Below are positions 55,704-63,418 of a DNA stretch of 64,000 nt, one piece after another. The stretch comes from Streptomyces iranensis (GTDB lineage Bacteria > Actinomycetota > Actinomycetes > Streptomycetales > Streptomycetaceae). Position 1 is the stretch's first letter. Every line of letters starts with the position of its first letter. The notes below the pieces were generated by a model. The model was not told the DNA's origin and made no database searches. It saw nothing but the letters and a program-made list of their open reading frames with translations. The stretch covers positions 1 to 64,000 of the forward strand of contig NZ_JAGGLR010000016.1 in assembly GCF_017874715.1 (NCBI RefSeq). Direction: 5' to 3'. The translations under genes and the position numbers were made by a program.

Positions 55704-56594
55704 TCAGCGCTGTGCGGCGCGGGCCCGGCGGTAGAGCACCGCACCCGCCAGCAGCATGCCCGCGGCGGCCGGAATGGCCAGCCCGACGGGGCCCGCGCCG
55801 GTGTGCGCGAGCTGCTCCTTGCTGCCGAGGTTCGCGGACGGGTCGAGGCCGTGGGCTCCCGCGTGCTCGGCCTGGTGACCCTGCGAGGAGCCCCCGGGCT
55901 GCTCCGAGCCACCACCGGGGTTCGAACCCCCCGGGTTGCTCGGGTTACCGGGGTTGCCCGGGTTCCCAGGCTGACCCGGGTTTCCGGGGTTCCCCGGGTT
56001 GCCAGGGTTTCCGGGGTTCCCAGGGTTCCCAGGGTTCCCTGGATTACCGGGGTTCCCAGGGTTCCCCGGATTGCCGGGGTTCCCAGGGTTCCCGGGGTTA
56101 CCCGGGTTGCCCGGATTCCCCGGGTTCTCCGGCACCGCCGGCACCGTCTCCCCGCAGTCGCCGCCACCGCTGCTGTTCCCGAGCCCGACCGCGCTGACGT
56201 TGTTCCCGCACACATTGACCGGAACGCCGATCGGGGCCTGGATGTTGTTGCCGGAGCCGATGCCCGACGAACCACTGCTGCTGCCCTGCGCCTGCGAGCC
56301 GCCGGACTGCGAGCCGCCACCGCCGGACGAGCCGCCCGAGCCACCGCCGGACCGGTCGCCGCACTCTCCCCCGCCGGCGCCGTTGAAGACACCGACGACG
56401 CTCACCGTGTTTCCGCACAGGTTCACCGGCACATGCACCGGGACCTGGATGTTGTTGCCCGAGACGACGCCCGGCGAGTACGCGGCGCCACCGTCGGCGC
56501 CCGACCCCGCCGCGTGGGCATAGCCGCCGGTCACGGCGAGAACGCCGCTGGCCGCGGCTACGGTGATCAGGCCCTTTTTCGCAACCTGTCGCAT
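55704..56594 (-). CDS. Long chaplin with collagen-like spacer and sortase signal
   Basis: 296 residues from the ATG at 56594 with GGGGAGCAG upstream. Signal peptide ends near AHA. Two chaplin domains follow, each with SGNNIQ[VA]P, VPVN[LV]CGN and a second Cys (C60/C78 and C129/C147). Then comes a run of about 20 Gly-Asn-Pro triplets (about 157-222), a linker, the sortase motif LAHTG (262), a membrane helix and an RR tail. It should be cell-wall-anchored and help build the hydrophobic layer of aerial hyphae. It occupies the place of chpC (SCO1674, from memory). Confidence 0.92.
   Translation of the reverse strand: MRQVAKKGLITVAAASGVLAVTGGYAHAAGSGADGGAAYSPGVVSGNNIQVPVHVPVNLCGNTVSVVGVFNGAGGGECGDRSGGGSGGSSGGGGSQSGGSQAQGSSSGSSGIGSGNNIQAPIGVPVNVCGNNVSAVGLGNSSGGGDCGETVPAVPENPGNPGNPGNPGNPGNPGNPGNPGNPGNPGNPGNPGNPGNPGNPGNPGNPGQPGNPGNPGNPSNPGGSNPGGGSEQPGGSSQGHQAEHAGAHGLDPSANLGSKEQLAHTGAGPVGLAIPAAAGMLLAGAVLYRRARAAQR
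55930..56135 (-). repeat. 9-bp repeat array encoding Gly-Asn-Pro
   Basis: About 20 degenerate copies of GGGTTSCC-type 9-bp units in the chaplin gene, varying only at third positions. Confidence 0.9.
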
Positions 56595-56999
56595 AACTGT
56601 CTGCTCCCCTAGCCTTCCGTCCCGGACGGAGCGCGCGCGGGCGATCTCGCCCGCACCCCCATCCCCGAGCGGCCCCGGAGCGCGCACACTCCGAAACCGC
56701 CCGGGATCACACCCCGGTGGACCGTGACCCGATGTCACGTGATCGATGCGGTAGTTGCCGAAGGCGGGGCACAGCACCACCCCCTAGTCGGCATCGCAGC
56801 CCGGTTACGAGCCGCACACACCATGTAACGAGGAGGGAGCAATCAAGCTATCAAGCTACGACACCATTCACCCTTTTTGGTCCCTTCAGTATGTGTGATC
56901 GATTAGGCCGATCGGGTAAGCCCCTCAGCCCCTCAGCGGGCCTGCGAGCAGGCGCCTCAGCAGACCCGGCAACTCCAGCCCAGCAGGCCCACAACGGAC
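56595..56999. other. Chaplin upstream region
   Basis: 405 bp between the chaplin start and the M20 peptidase stop. 56820-56890 is AT-rich (CAATCAAGCTATCAAGCTACG) and a likely promoter zone. I searched both strands for a short chaplin (SGN..QVP..VN.CGN) and found none. Confidence 0.5.
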
Positions 57000-58337
57000 T
57001 CAGCAGCCATCCAGGAACCGGTCCAGCACCCGCACACCGAACTTCAGCCCGTCCACCGGCACCCGCTCGTCGACCCCGTGGAACATCCCGGCGAAGTCCA
57101 GCTCCGGGGGCAGCCGCAGCGGCGCGAAGCCGAAGCAGCGGATGCCGAGGTCGTCGAAGGACTTCGCGTCCGTACCGCCCGAGAGGCAGTACGGCACGGC
57201 GCGGGCGATCGGGTCCTCGGCCTTCAGCGCCGACTGCATGGCATCCACCAGCGCCCCGTCGAAGGTGGTCTCCAGCGCCTTGTCCGCGTGCACGTCCTCC
57301 CGCTTGACCCGCGGGCCGAGGATGCGGTCGAGGTCGGCCAGGAACTCCTCCTCGAACCCCGGCAGGAAGCGCCCGTCCACATGCGCCGTGGCCTGCCCCG
57401 GAATGACGTTCACCTTGTAGCCAGCGCCGAGCATGGTCGGGGCGGCGGTGTTCTGGAGCGTGGCCCCGATGATCTTCGCGATGCCGCCCAGCTTGGCGAG
57501 CGTTTCGTCCATGTTCTCCGGGTCGAGCGGGGTGCCGAGCGCGTCGGACAGCTCGTCCAGGAAGGACCGTACGGTCTTGGTGACCCGCACCGGGAACTTG
57601 TGCCGCCCGAGCCGCCCGACCGCCTCGGTCAGCTCGGTGATGGCGTTGTCGTTGTTGGTCATCGAGCCGTGACCCGCGGTGCCGTCCACCGTGAGCCGCA
57701 TCCAGTGCATGCCCTTCTGCGCGGTCTCGATCAGATAGAGCCGCAGCTGCTCGTTGACGGTGAAGGAGAAGCCGCCGACCTCGCCGATCGCCTCCGTCAC
57801 GCCCTCGAAGAGCTCGGGGTGGTTGTTGACCAGGTGCTTGGCCCCGTAGACCCCGCCCGCCTCCTCATCGGCGAGGAAGGCCAGCACGATGTCACGCGGG
57901 GGCTTGCGGCCGCTGCGCAGCCGGTCCCGGACGACCGCGAGCGTCATCGCGTCCATGTCCTTCATGTCCACCGCGCCCCGGCCCCAGACGCAGTCGTCCA
58001 CGATCTCGCCGGAGAAGGGGTGATGGGTCCAGTCCTCGGCGTTGGCCGGTACGACGTCGGTGTGGCCGTGGATGAGCAGCGCGGGACGGGACGGATCCTC
58101 CCCCTCGATCCGTGCCACGGTCGACGCCCTGCCCTTGTGCGACTCGAAGATCTTGGGCTCGAGCCCCACCTCGGCCAGCTTCTCGGCAACGTACTCGGCG
58201 GCCGCGCGCTCACCGGGGCCGGAGTGGTCGCCATAGTTACTGGTGTCGATCCGGATCAGGTCACGGCAGAGGTCGACCACCTCGTCCTCGCCCTTGACCG
58301 TCCCGGTCGTCGTCGCGCCCGAAAGCGACTCACTCAC
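57000..58337 (-). CDS. M20-family metallopeptidase (ArgE/DapE/carboxypeptidase type)
   Basis: 445 residues from the GTG at 58337 with GAGGAGG upstream; the ATG at 58400 lacks a site. Metal ligands: His in LLIHGHTDVVP, Asp in GRGAVDMKDM, Glu pair in LADEEAGG, and a late His in MFHGVDERVPVDGL. A dimerisation domain is inserted (about 200-320). It hydrolyses an amide such as an N-acyl amino acid or dipeptide. The exact substrate is not clear. Cytoplasmic. Upstream is the tRNA-Leu gene. Confidence 0.92.
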   Translation of the reverse strand: MSESLSGATTTGTVKGEDEVVDLCRDLIRIDTSNYGDHSGPGERAAAEYVAEKLAEVGLEPKIFESHKGRASTVARIEGEDPSRPALLIHGHTDVVPANAEDWTHHPFSGEIVDDCVWGRGAVDMKDMDAMTLAVVRDRLRSGRKPPRDIVLAFLADEEAGGVYGAKHLVNNHPELFEGVTEAIGEVGGFSFTVNEQLRLYLIETAQKGMHWMRLTVDGTAGHGSMTNNDNAITELTEAVGRLGRHKFPVRVTKTVRSFLDELSDALGTPLDPENMDETLAKLGGIAKIIGATLQNTAAPTMLGAGYKVNVIPGQATAHVDGRFLPGFEEEFLADLDRILGPRVKREDVHADKALETTFDGALVDAMQSALKAEDPIARAVPYCLSGGTDAKSFDDLGIRCFGFAPLRLPPELDFAGMFHGVDERVPVDGLKFGVRVLDRFLDGC

Positions 58338-58579
58338 GATGCCTCCTCGTCGTTGCGCTGCCGCGGAACGCCCAGCCACGGACCCCGCGGCAGGGGTCAC
58401 CCGCCCATCCTCCTCCGCTCGCCCGCCCAGCCCAAGGCGGCAATACCGCCGTCATGCCCCCGTCACACAGCCCGCCCACCCGGCTACCCGGGGGCACGAC
58501 CGGCCGTGATCGAGCACGTCCCGATGTTTGCTATGGTTTTCCATGTCGGAGCGGCTGCGGGCCGACCGGCAGACACCTG

Positions 58580-58664
58580 GTCCGGGTGGCGGAATGGCAG
58601 ACGCGCTAGCTTGAGGTGCTAGTGCCCTTTATCGGGCGTGGGGGTTCAAGTCCCCCCTCGGACA
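58580..58664 (+). tRNA. tRNA-Leu (anticodon GAG)
   Basis: 85 nt with a 7-bp acceptor stem (GTCCGGG with CTCGGAC, one G-U pair), D-arm GGCGGAATGGCAGACGC, anticodon loop TTGAGGT between CTAGC and GCTAG (anticodon GAG), a long variable arm (GTGCCCTTTATCGGGCG) as in class II tRNAs, and the T-arm with GGTTCAAGTCC. CCA is not encoded. Reads CUC and CUU. Its 3' end is overlapped by the integrase gene on the other strand. Confidence 0.95.
58646..58664. other. Candidate attachment site (attL) in tRNA-Leu
   Basis: The 3' 19 nt of the tRNA gene are shared with the last codons of the integrase gene. This marks the chromosome/element junction. The other copy (attR) should lie right of the window and define the core length. 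Confidence 0.65.
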
Positions 58665-60421
58665 CGTACCATTTCCCCACGGTTGTTCGTCGACCGTGGG
58701 GAGTTGTCGTTCTTCGGGTCGAGCGTGACCTCGGCGCGCACGGTCGCTTGCGCTGGAGCGTAGGTGAGCCGGAGCCCCAGCAGCCGGTAGATCTCGGCCT
58801 TGTCCTCGGCCTCGGCCTGCTGGATGACGGCGGCCAGGTCGCTGATAGACCGGACGAGCCGGGCGATCTCATCGCGGGACATCCGGGCGCCCGCCCCCTT
58901 CGACGACGAGTGCAGCTCAGCTTCGGCTCTGACCCGGCGGGCCTGCGTCTCGGCGATCCACTGTGTGACGAGGGTGGGGTCGGCGCCTGCTTCGAGGGCG
59001 GCCCGGTGGGTGGCCAGCTTGGCATCGCAGTCGGCGATGACCGCGCGGGCGGCCGTGACAGCGGCGGACTCTGGTTCGGGTGCCGCTGCGGTCGTCGCCA
59101 TGAGGTCGATCGTGTCGTCGAGCCGGTGCGGCAGGAACACTGTCGCCAGCCAGTTGTCGAGTGGCACGGTGATCCAGCTCTCGCGGAGGTAGATGTTGCG
59201 GGGGTGGTGGACGCGGTTGGCCAGGGCGTATTCCTCGGGGAAGCGGCAGCGGTAGTAGGCGTCGCCGTGGGACCACTGTCCTTGCATCCGCCGTGTGCAG
59301 ATACCGCAGGTGATGCGTCCGCGGTACAGGTAGGGGTTGCGGGTGCGGTGCTTCTGGTGAGTGGTGCCGGGGCGCGAGCGGACCGCGAAAAGGTCCTGGA
59401 CGCGCGCGAAGACGTCATCGTCGACCAGCGGAGTGTGGACGGTCTTCTTCGAGACGATCCACTTGTCCTGGCTGTTCCAGCGCATGGCGGTGGTGTAGCC
59501 GAGGGTGACGTCGTGGATATCGAGCAGTGCCTCGTGCTTGTGCTGACGGTTCCAGACCTGGCGGCCGGTGTAGCGGGGATTGCCGAGGATTGCGCGGACG
59601 GCGCTTTTGGCCCAGGCGCGCGTATCGCGGTGGGGATTGCGGGCCCGGTCGTGGGCAGAAGGGCTGGGGATACCGTCGCGGGTCAGATCCTCGGCGATCG
59701 CGAAGATGCCATGCCCGCTGAGGAACTCGGTGAAGATCCTGGCCACGACCGGGGCGGTGTCCGGGTCCGGTTCGAGGCCGTGCAGACGTTTGCCATCGGC
59801 TGCCTTACCAGGGTTGGGGTGCGGGCCGAGGTCGCTGAGCCGGTATCCGTACGGAGGTCTGCCGCCGAGATAGCGGCCTTCCATCAGGGCCTGGGAGGCC
59901 ATGGCGGAGTGCACGCGGACCTTGATGCGATTGCGCTCGCCCTTCGACATGCCGCCGAAGACCGACATGATCAGGTCGTGGGCCTCGTTGTCCGGATCGA
60001 TGGAACCGCCGACCTCCGGCACCCACAGCGGCACGCCATAGTGGACGAAGAGTGGGAAGGTGTTGCCGAATTGACTGCCGTAGAAGGCCCGCTGGGGCTC
60101 ACCGATGACCACCGCGTCGAACCCACGGCGCATATCGGCGAGTGCGGCCAGCAGCGCTGCCGCCCGGGGGCGGCGTTTCCAGGGCAGAGCACGGGTCTGG
60201 CCGACATCGAAGTACTCGGCAACGATCTCCCCACCCGCGGGTTCGATCAGTGCCTGGGCCCGGTTCAGCTGCCATAGGCGCGAGGCTTCCGGCTCTTGCT
60301 GGTCCTCAGTGGAGACGCGTCCGCAGAAGGCGAACAGCAGCTTGCGGCCGGCGGTGTGCACGGGTGCTGGCGTGAGTTGGTCTTTTCGGAGCCATGGGAG
60401 TGGGCGGTTGTCATCAGCCAT
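58646..60421 (-). CDS. int: Large serine recombinase (integrase)
   Basis: 591 residues. The N-terminal resolvase domain has catalytic Ser37 (FCGRVSTEDQ) and ERNRIKVRVHSAM of the E-helix. Recombinase domain: GGRPPYGYRL, YTGRQVWNRQ. Zinc ribbon: CGICTRRMQGQW...YYRC. A C-terminal coiled coil follows. The ATG at 60421 overlaps the stop of the preceding short gene (ATGGCTGA). The last codons and stop are read from the complement of the tRNA-Leu T-arm, so the element's integration forms or preserves the gene end. Confidence 0.93.
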   Translation of the reverse strand: MADDNRPLPWLRKDQLTPAPVHTAGRKLLFAFCGRVSTEDQQEPEASRLWQLNRAQALIEPAGGEIVAEYFDVGQTRALPWKRRPRAAALLAALADMRRGFDAVVIGEPQRAFYGSQFGNTFPLFVHYGVPLWVPEVGGSIDPDNEAHDLIMSVFGGMSKGERNRIKVRVHSAMASQALMEGRYLGGRPPYGYRLSDLGPHPNPGKAADGKRLHGLEPDPDTAPVVARIFTEFLSGHGIFAIAEDLTRDGIPSPSAHDRARNPHRDTRAWAKSAVRAILGNPRYTGRQVWNRQHKHEALLDIHDVTLGYTTAMRWNSQDKWIVSKKTVHTPLVDDDVFARVQDLFAVRSRPGTTHQKHRTRNPYLYRGRITCGICTRRMQGQWSHGDAYYRCRFPEEYALANRVHHPRNIYLRESWITVPLDNWLATVFLPHRLDDTIDLMATTAAAPEPESAAVTAARAVIADCDAKLATHRAALEAGADPTLVTQWIAETQARRVRAEAELHSSSKGAGARMSRDEIARLVRSISDLAAVIQQAEAEDKAEIYRLLGLRLTYAPAQATVRAEVTLDPKNDNSPRSTNNRGEMVRVRGGT

Positions 60422-60863
60422 CGGGGGACTCTTTCGGTCCTTGGCGGTCCTGGTGGTCCACCACCGATAGCTCGGCCTTCTGAAGAGAGCCAGCCCGCCC
60501 GGCGTGTCGGGTGAGCATCCGCAACAGGACCTCAGCGACTGGCCGGGTCAGCGTCGGGCCATCCGGCGGGAGAACCATCTGGAAGGCGTCCGGGGGCGTT
60601 TCGCCGCCGTTTTGGGGATCACGATGGCGCGAGCATCGGCGGGCTCGACCGCCGACAATCTGGGAGTCGAGCCCGTGATCTCGCATGCAGGGGCCAGTGC
60701 CGCCGCCAGTGCTGGGGTGGGGCGGGGCAATGCGGCCGCCGTGGGCGGCCTGGGCGCCGAGGTCCAGACCGCCCGCCCCGGAACAGACACTGCCGGTCTG
60801 GAGGTCGTCATCATGGCAGTGTTCATCACGGTGCGCGTCGCCATCCGGCTCGTACCGGTTCAC
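60414..60863 (-). pseudogene. Remnant of a C5-cytosine DNA methyltransferase fused to a short integrase-linked ORF
   Basis: 149 residues from a GTG at 60863 that overlaps the methyltransferase stop (GTGA) and has GGAGCAGAGG upstream. Residues 24-36 read GSVCSGAGGLDLG, motif I of Dcm-type enzymes (60756-60785). Motif IV (PCQ) and the remaining motifs are absent and the next 50 residues look unrelated, so the catalytic part seems deleted. From the ATG at 60578 the frame gives a 54-residue segment (MVLPPDGPTLTRPVAEVLLRM) that may be a separate small protein. Its stop overlaps the integrase start. Confidence 0.65.
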
Positions 60864-61822
60864 CCTCTGCTCCGCTTGTCCGTCCGGCGGTAGTGGCAAC
60901 GACCTGTCGTCTGCCGAGTGGGGCGCTGGGAGCCGCCGGTACACGCTGTCGGCCGGGGCACACCGAGCTGTGCCGCAGAGGGGTCGGGGCGGGTGAAGAC
61001 CAATACGTCCTCGTGCTGAACGAGGTGGAGAGGGATGCCCTGGCGGCGGGCGTCGCGGACGTTCTTCATTTGAAAGAAGGAGGGACGGGCGATGAGTCGG
61101 CTGTCGCGGATGCCGGCCAGGAGGGCGACGCAGCGCTCGGAGGGAATCAGCCCGGCGGCGCCTCCGGCGGCGAGGACTGCGGAGGGAAGATCGATGAGTT
61201 CGCCGCGTGCCCGCCAGGGCCGGGTGGTGACGACGGCCGTGCCACCCGGGCGCAGCATGGTGCGACATTGGGTGAGGATCTGAGTGAAGGCATCCAGGAG
61301 CTGGTCGGTGGAGACGTGGGCGAGGTTGTGTGGGTCGTGGCTGTAGCGGTAGTCCTTTTTGACCACGCCGTGTTGTCCGGTTTCGCGGCTGGAGCGGACC
61401 TGGCCGTGGACGGAGGGTCCGTACGGGGGTGAGGTGACGACCAGCGCGACCGTGCCGTGGTGGTCGGTTTCGATGAGCTGGGTGAGCTGACGGGCGTCAC
61501 CGCGCACCACGTGGCCGCTGGTCTGTCCGACGTGCCGCGCGGTGCGGGCGACGTTGACGCGAGCGAGCCTGGCCCAGCGGGATTCGTACTCGACTCCGAG
61601 GGCGTTGCGCCCGAGGTGGAGGGCTTCGACCAGGGTGGTGCCGATGCCGCACATCGGGTCCAGGACCAGCTCACCGGGTTTGGTGTAGGTGCGGATAGCG
61701 TGGGCGGCGATCGCGGGCAGCATCTTGGCGGGGTGCGCGTTCGAGCCGGACACGTAGCGGTCAGCGCGCTGGGCGGGGGCGGAGGTGGGGGCGGTGTTCC
61801 ACACCGATTTCCGGACAGACAT
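60860..61822 (-). CDS. DNA methyltransferase (amino type, SPPY)
   Basis: 320 residues, ATG with AAAGGGG 8-9 nt upstream. SAM motif DPMCGIGTT at 55-63 is followed by catalytic TSPPYG at 130-135, the order of adenine-N6/cytosine-N4 enzymes with motif I first. The C-terminal 50 residues are basic and disordered. There is no restriction gene next to it. It lies 15 bp after the methyltransferase-like gene and overlaps the next gene. A self-protection or regulatory role for the element is possible. Confidence 0.85.
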   Translation of the reverse strand: MSVRKSVWNTAPTSAPAQRADRYVSGSNAHPAKMLPAIAAHAIRTYTKPGELVLDPMCGIGTTLVEALHLGRNALGVEYESRWARLARVNVARTARHVGQTSGHVVRGDARQLTQLIETDHHGTVALVVTSPPYGPSVHGQVRSSRETGQHGVVKKDYRYSHDPHNLAHVSTDQLLDAFTQILTQCRTMLRPGGTAVVTTRPWRARGELIDLPSAVLAAGGAAGLIPSERCVALLAGIRDSRLIARPSFFQMKNVRDARRQGIPLHLVQHEDVLVFTRPDPSAAQLGVPRPTACTGGSQRPTRQTTGRCHYRRTDKRSRG

Positions 61823-61837
61823 GGCGTACCCCTTTGT

Positions 61838-62494
61838 CTACGCGCTGGCGATGGCGGACAGGACGAGCAGGTCGGAGTGGACGAGACCGGGCGGAGCGCC
61901 CTCGATCGGCGTGGACTCGATGCGGTTGCCGCTGGGGCGTCCGTGGACGATCACGATGTGCTGTAGGTAGCGGAACCCGGCGGTTCGCGCCGAGGCGATC
62001 AGAGGTCCGAGGGGGTCGGTCAGGCGTCCGGCGTCGCGCCGCTGGCGTGCGGCGAGCAGCAGGAGTCCGTCGCCGGGGAGGAGGCGGTGGGCACGGTGGA
62101 AGAATCCCGGCCAGCCGTTCTCCATCCCTCCGGGCATGTCGTCAGAGCCTCGGAGTGGCTCGTCACCGGGGGCCGGAAGGGCGTCGGGGTGCAGTTCGGC
62201 GAGGAGCACCGGCCCCCTGCTCTCGGGAGCGGTGGAGTAGGTGACACATCGGGTGCGGGCGTCCATGCCCGGTCCGGTGTCGTGGACGCGGATCGTGATC
62301 AGGGGTGCGGGCGCATGCCCGGGACGGCAGGAGAACTCGGCGCGGATCTTGTCGATCGCCCATGTGGGCAGCACGCCATCCGGGGCAGGGACGTGGCTCG
62401 GGTCGTCCGGGGCGGGGAGCCAGATGGTGGTTGGCAGCGGACGAGAGGTGCTGTGGCTACTGGGTGTGCTTCGGCAGTTGTAAGGCTGGCGCAT
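61838..62494 (-). CDS. Methyltransferase-like element protein, function uncertain
   Basis: 218 residues if started at the ATG at 62494; no clear SD site, so the start is uncertain. The region FFHRAHRLLPGDGLLLLAARQRRD, then ASARTAGFRYLQHIVIVHG, resembles the late strands of the SAM-dependent methyltransferase fold, but no SPPY motif and no clear SAM loop are present. It is 15 bp upstream of a genuine methyltransferase gene and probably cotranscribed with it. It could be a targeting or accessory subunit. Confidence 0.6.
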   Translation of the reverse strand: MRQPYNCRSTPSSHSTSRPLPTTIWLPAPDDPSHVPAPDGVLPTWAIDKIRAEFSCRPGHAPAPLITIRVHDTGPGMDARTRCVTYSTAPESRGPVLLAELHPDALPAPGDEPLRGSDDMPGGMENGWPGFFHRAHRLLPGDGLLLLAARQRRDAGRLTDPLGPLIASARTAGFRYLQHIVIVHGRPSGNRIESTPIEGAPPGLVHSDLLVLSAIASA

Positions 62495-62945
62495 CGGCTG
62501 GCGGCACCGGGGATGAGATCCGGCCGTCTGGTGCTGACGTGATCAATAGAGATTCCGGAGATGGCTCTTTGCCATCTCCCGCAGCCTCTTCGGCCTCCTA
62601 AGCGCCGTGGCCGTTGCGCCAATGCTGGAGCTTCGAGGGTCGATGGCGCACTTGAAATCCCAGGTCGTTGCAGGTGCGAGCCAGTCACGAGCCATCGGTG
62701 AGCCACCTCGACCGGGCTCCATCGCCCCGCGCCGGCGAAGCGTGGGCGTGGGCCATCAGGACAGTGCACGCCGCCTCGGCTGATCCCTCCATCGCCACCT
62801 CTGCCCCTGTCGTCGCACATCGCTGTGATGTACACCACAGGGATTGCGTGAGGAACTCGCGTAATGACTCCGGCGCCGCGCTCTCTCCCTGTCAGACACC
62901 GCCGAAACCCACGTGCGGACCGCACTGCCGGGAGGGCTATCACTC
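62495..62945. other. Divergent control region of the element
   Basis: 451 bp between a minus-strand operon and a plus-strand gene. It holds a 9-bp perfect hairpin (62557-62565 and 62571-62579, loop TCTTT) and a palindromic operator candidate at 62823-62840. No convincing ORF; the open frames here have no ribosome-binding sites. Confidence 0.5.
62823..62840. promoter_or_regulatory. Palindromic operator candidate
   Basis: CTGTGATGTACACCACAG: 18 bp, symmetric except for one pair of positions. It lies 106 bp before the small membrane-protein gene. The form fits a dimeric repressor such as a GntR-type Kor protein of actinomycete elements. Confidence 0.6.
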
Positions 62946-63098
62946 ATGGACGGTCAGATGAACCAGCGGACGGTTCTGTTGCTGCTGGCGGGCGGCGGCT
63001 CTGTATACGTCGCATTCGAACATCCTTCCTTCGGCACCGCCCTCTTGGTCGGCGTCGGCGTGGTGACACTGCTGCACCTTCTGCTGAAGGACCACTGA
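62946..63098 (+). CDS. Small membrane protein of the element
   Basis: 50 residues from the ATG at 62946 with GGGAGGG upstream; a second in-frame ATG at 62958 is possible. Two hydrophobic segments (RTVLLLLAGGGSVYVAF and GTALLVGVGVVTLLHLLL) are joined by HPSFG. Size and topology recall the small Spd spread proteins of Streptomyces plasmids, but I cannot assign it by sequence. A hairpin follows its stop. Confidence 0.65.
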   Translation: MDGQMNQRTVLLLLAGGGSVYVAFEHPSFGTALLVGVGVVTLLHLLLKDH

Positions 63099-63114
63099 CC
63101 CGTGTCGCCGGTTG

Positions 63115-63148
63115 GGCTGATCCTCTGCATCGCCCCACAGGATCAGCC
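63115..63148 (+). terminator. Terminator after the small membrane-protein gene
   Basis: Perfect 10-bp inverted repeat GGCTGATCCT/AGGATCAGCC (63115-63124 and 63139-63148), 17 bp past the stop codon. The rest of the 320-bp gap 63099-63418 shows nothing clear. Confidence 0.7.
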
Positions 63149-63418
63149 GTCGTGGCCAGGCGGACCGCCGGTGGCTCGCGCTAACGCCTGTACTGGCCAG
63201 GAAGACGCCTTCAAGATCTTTTAGTTCGATTCGCACTGAGGTGGCATGGGCGCCGGCCCTGCTCATAGCAGGCGGGCCAGACATGGGCCATCGCACACGG
63301 CGGACCATAGGGCTGCTTATTGCTCGGCAGTGACCTGCAGGTGGTCCAGCGATGGCGCGGTGGGGTGAAAGGGCTGGCGGCGGAAGTTGTCCGAACCTCT
63401 TCTCGCAGGAGTCGCGCC

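Noticed and set aside
55930..56135. Minisatellite or CRISPR-like array
   Set aside because: The 9-bp units vary only at codon third positions and encode Gly-Asn-Pro in the chaplin gene.
60504..60893. A 129-codon plus-strand frame beside the integrase
   Set aside because: It is antisense to the Dcm-remnant frame, which has coupled junctions on both sides and a recognisable motif.
62299..62943. A 214-codon minus-strand frame in the element's control region
   Set aside because: No start signal, composition unlike a folded protein, and it runs antisense through the palindrome and into the neighbouring gene in another frame.
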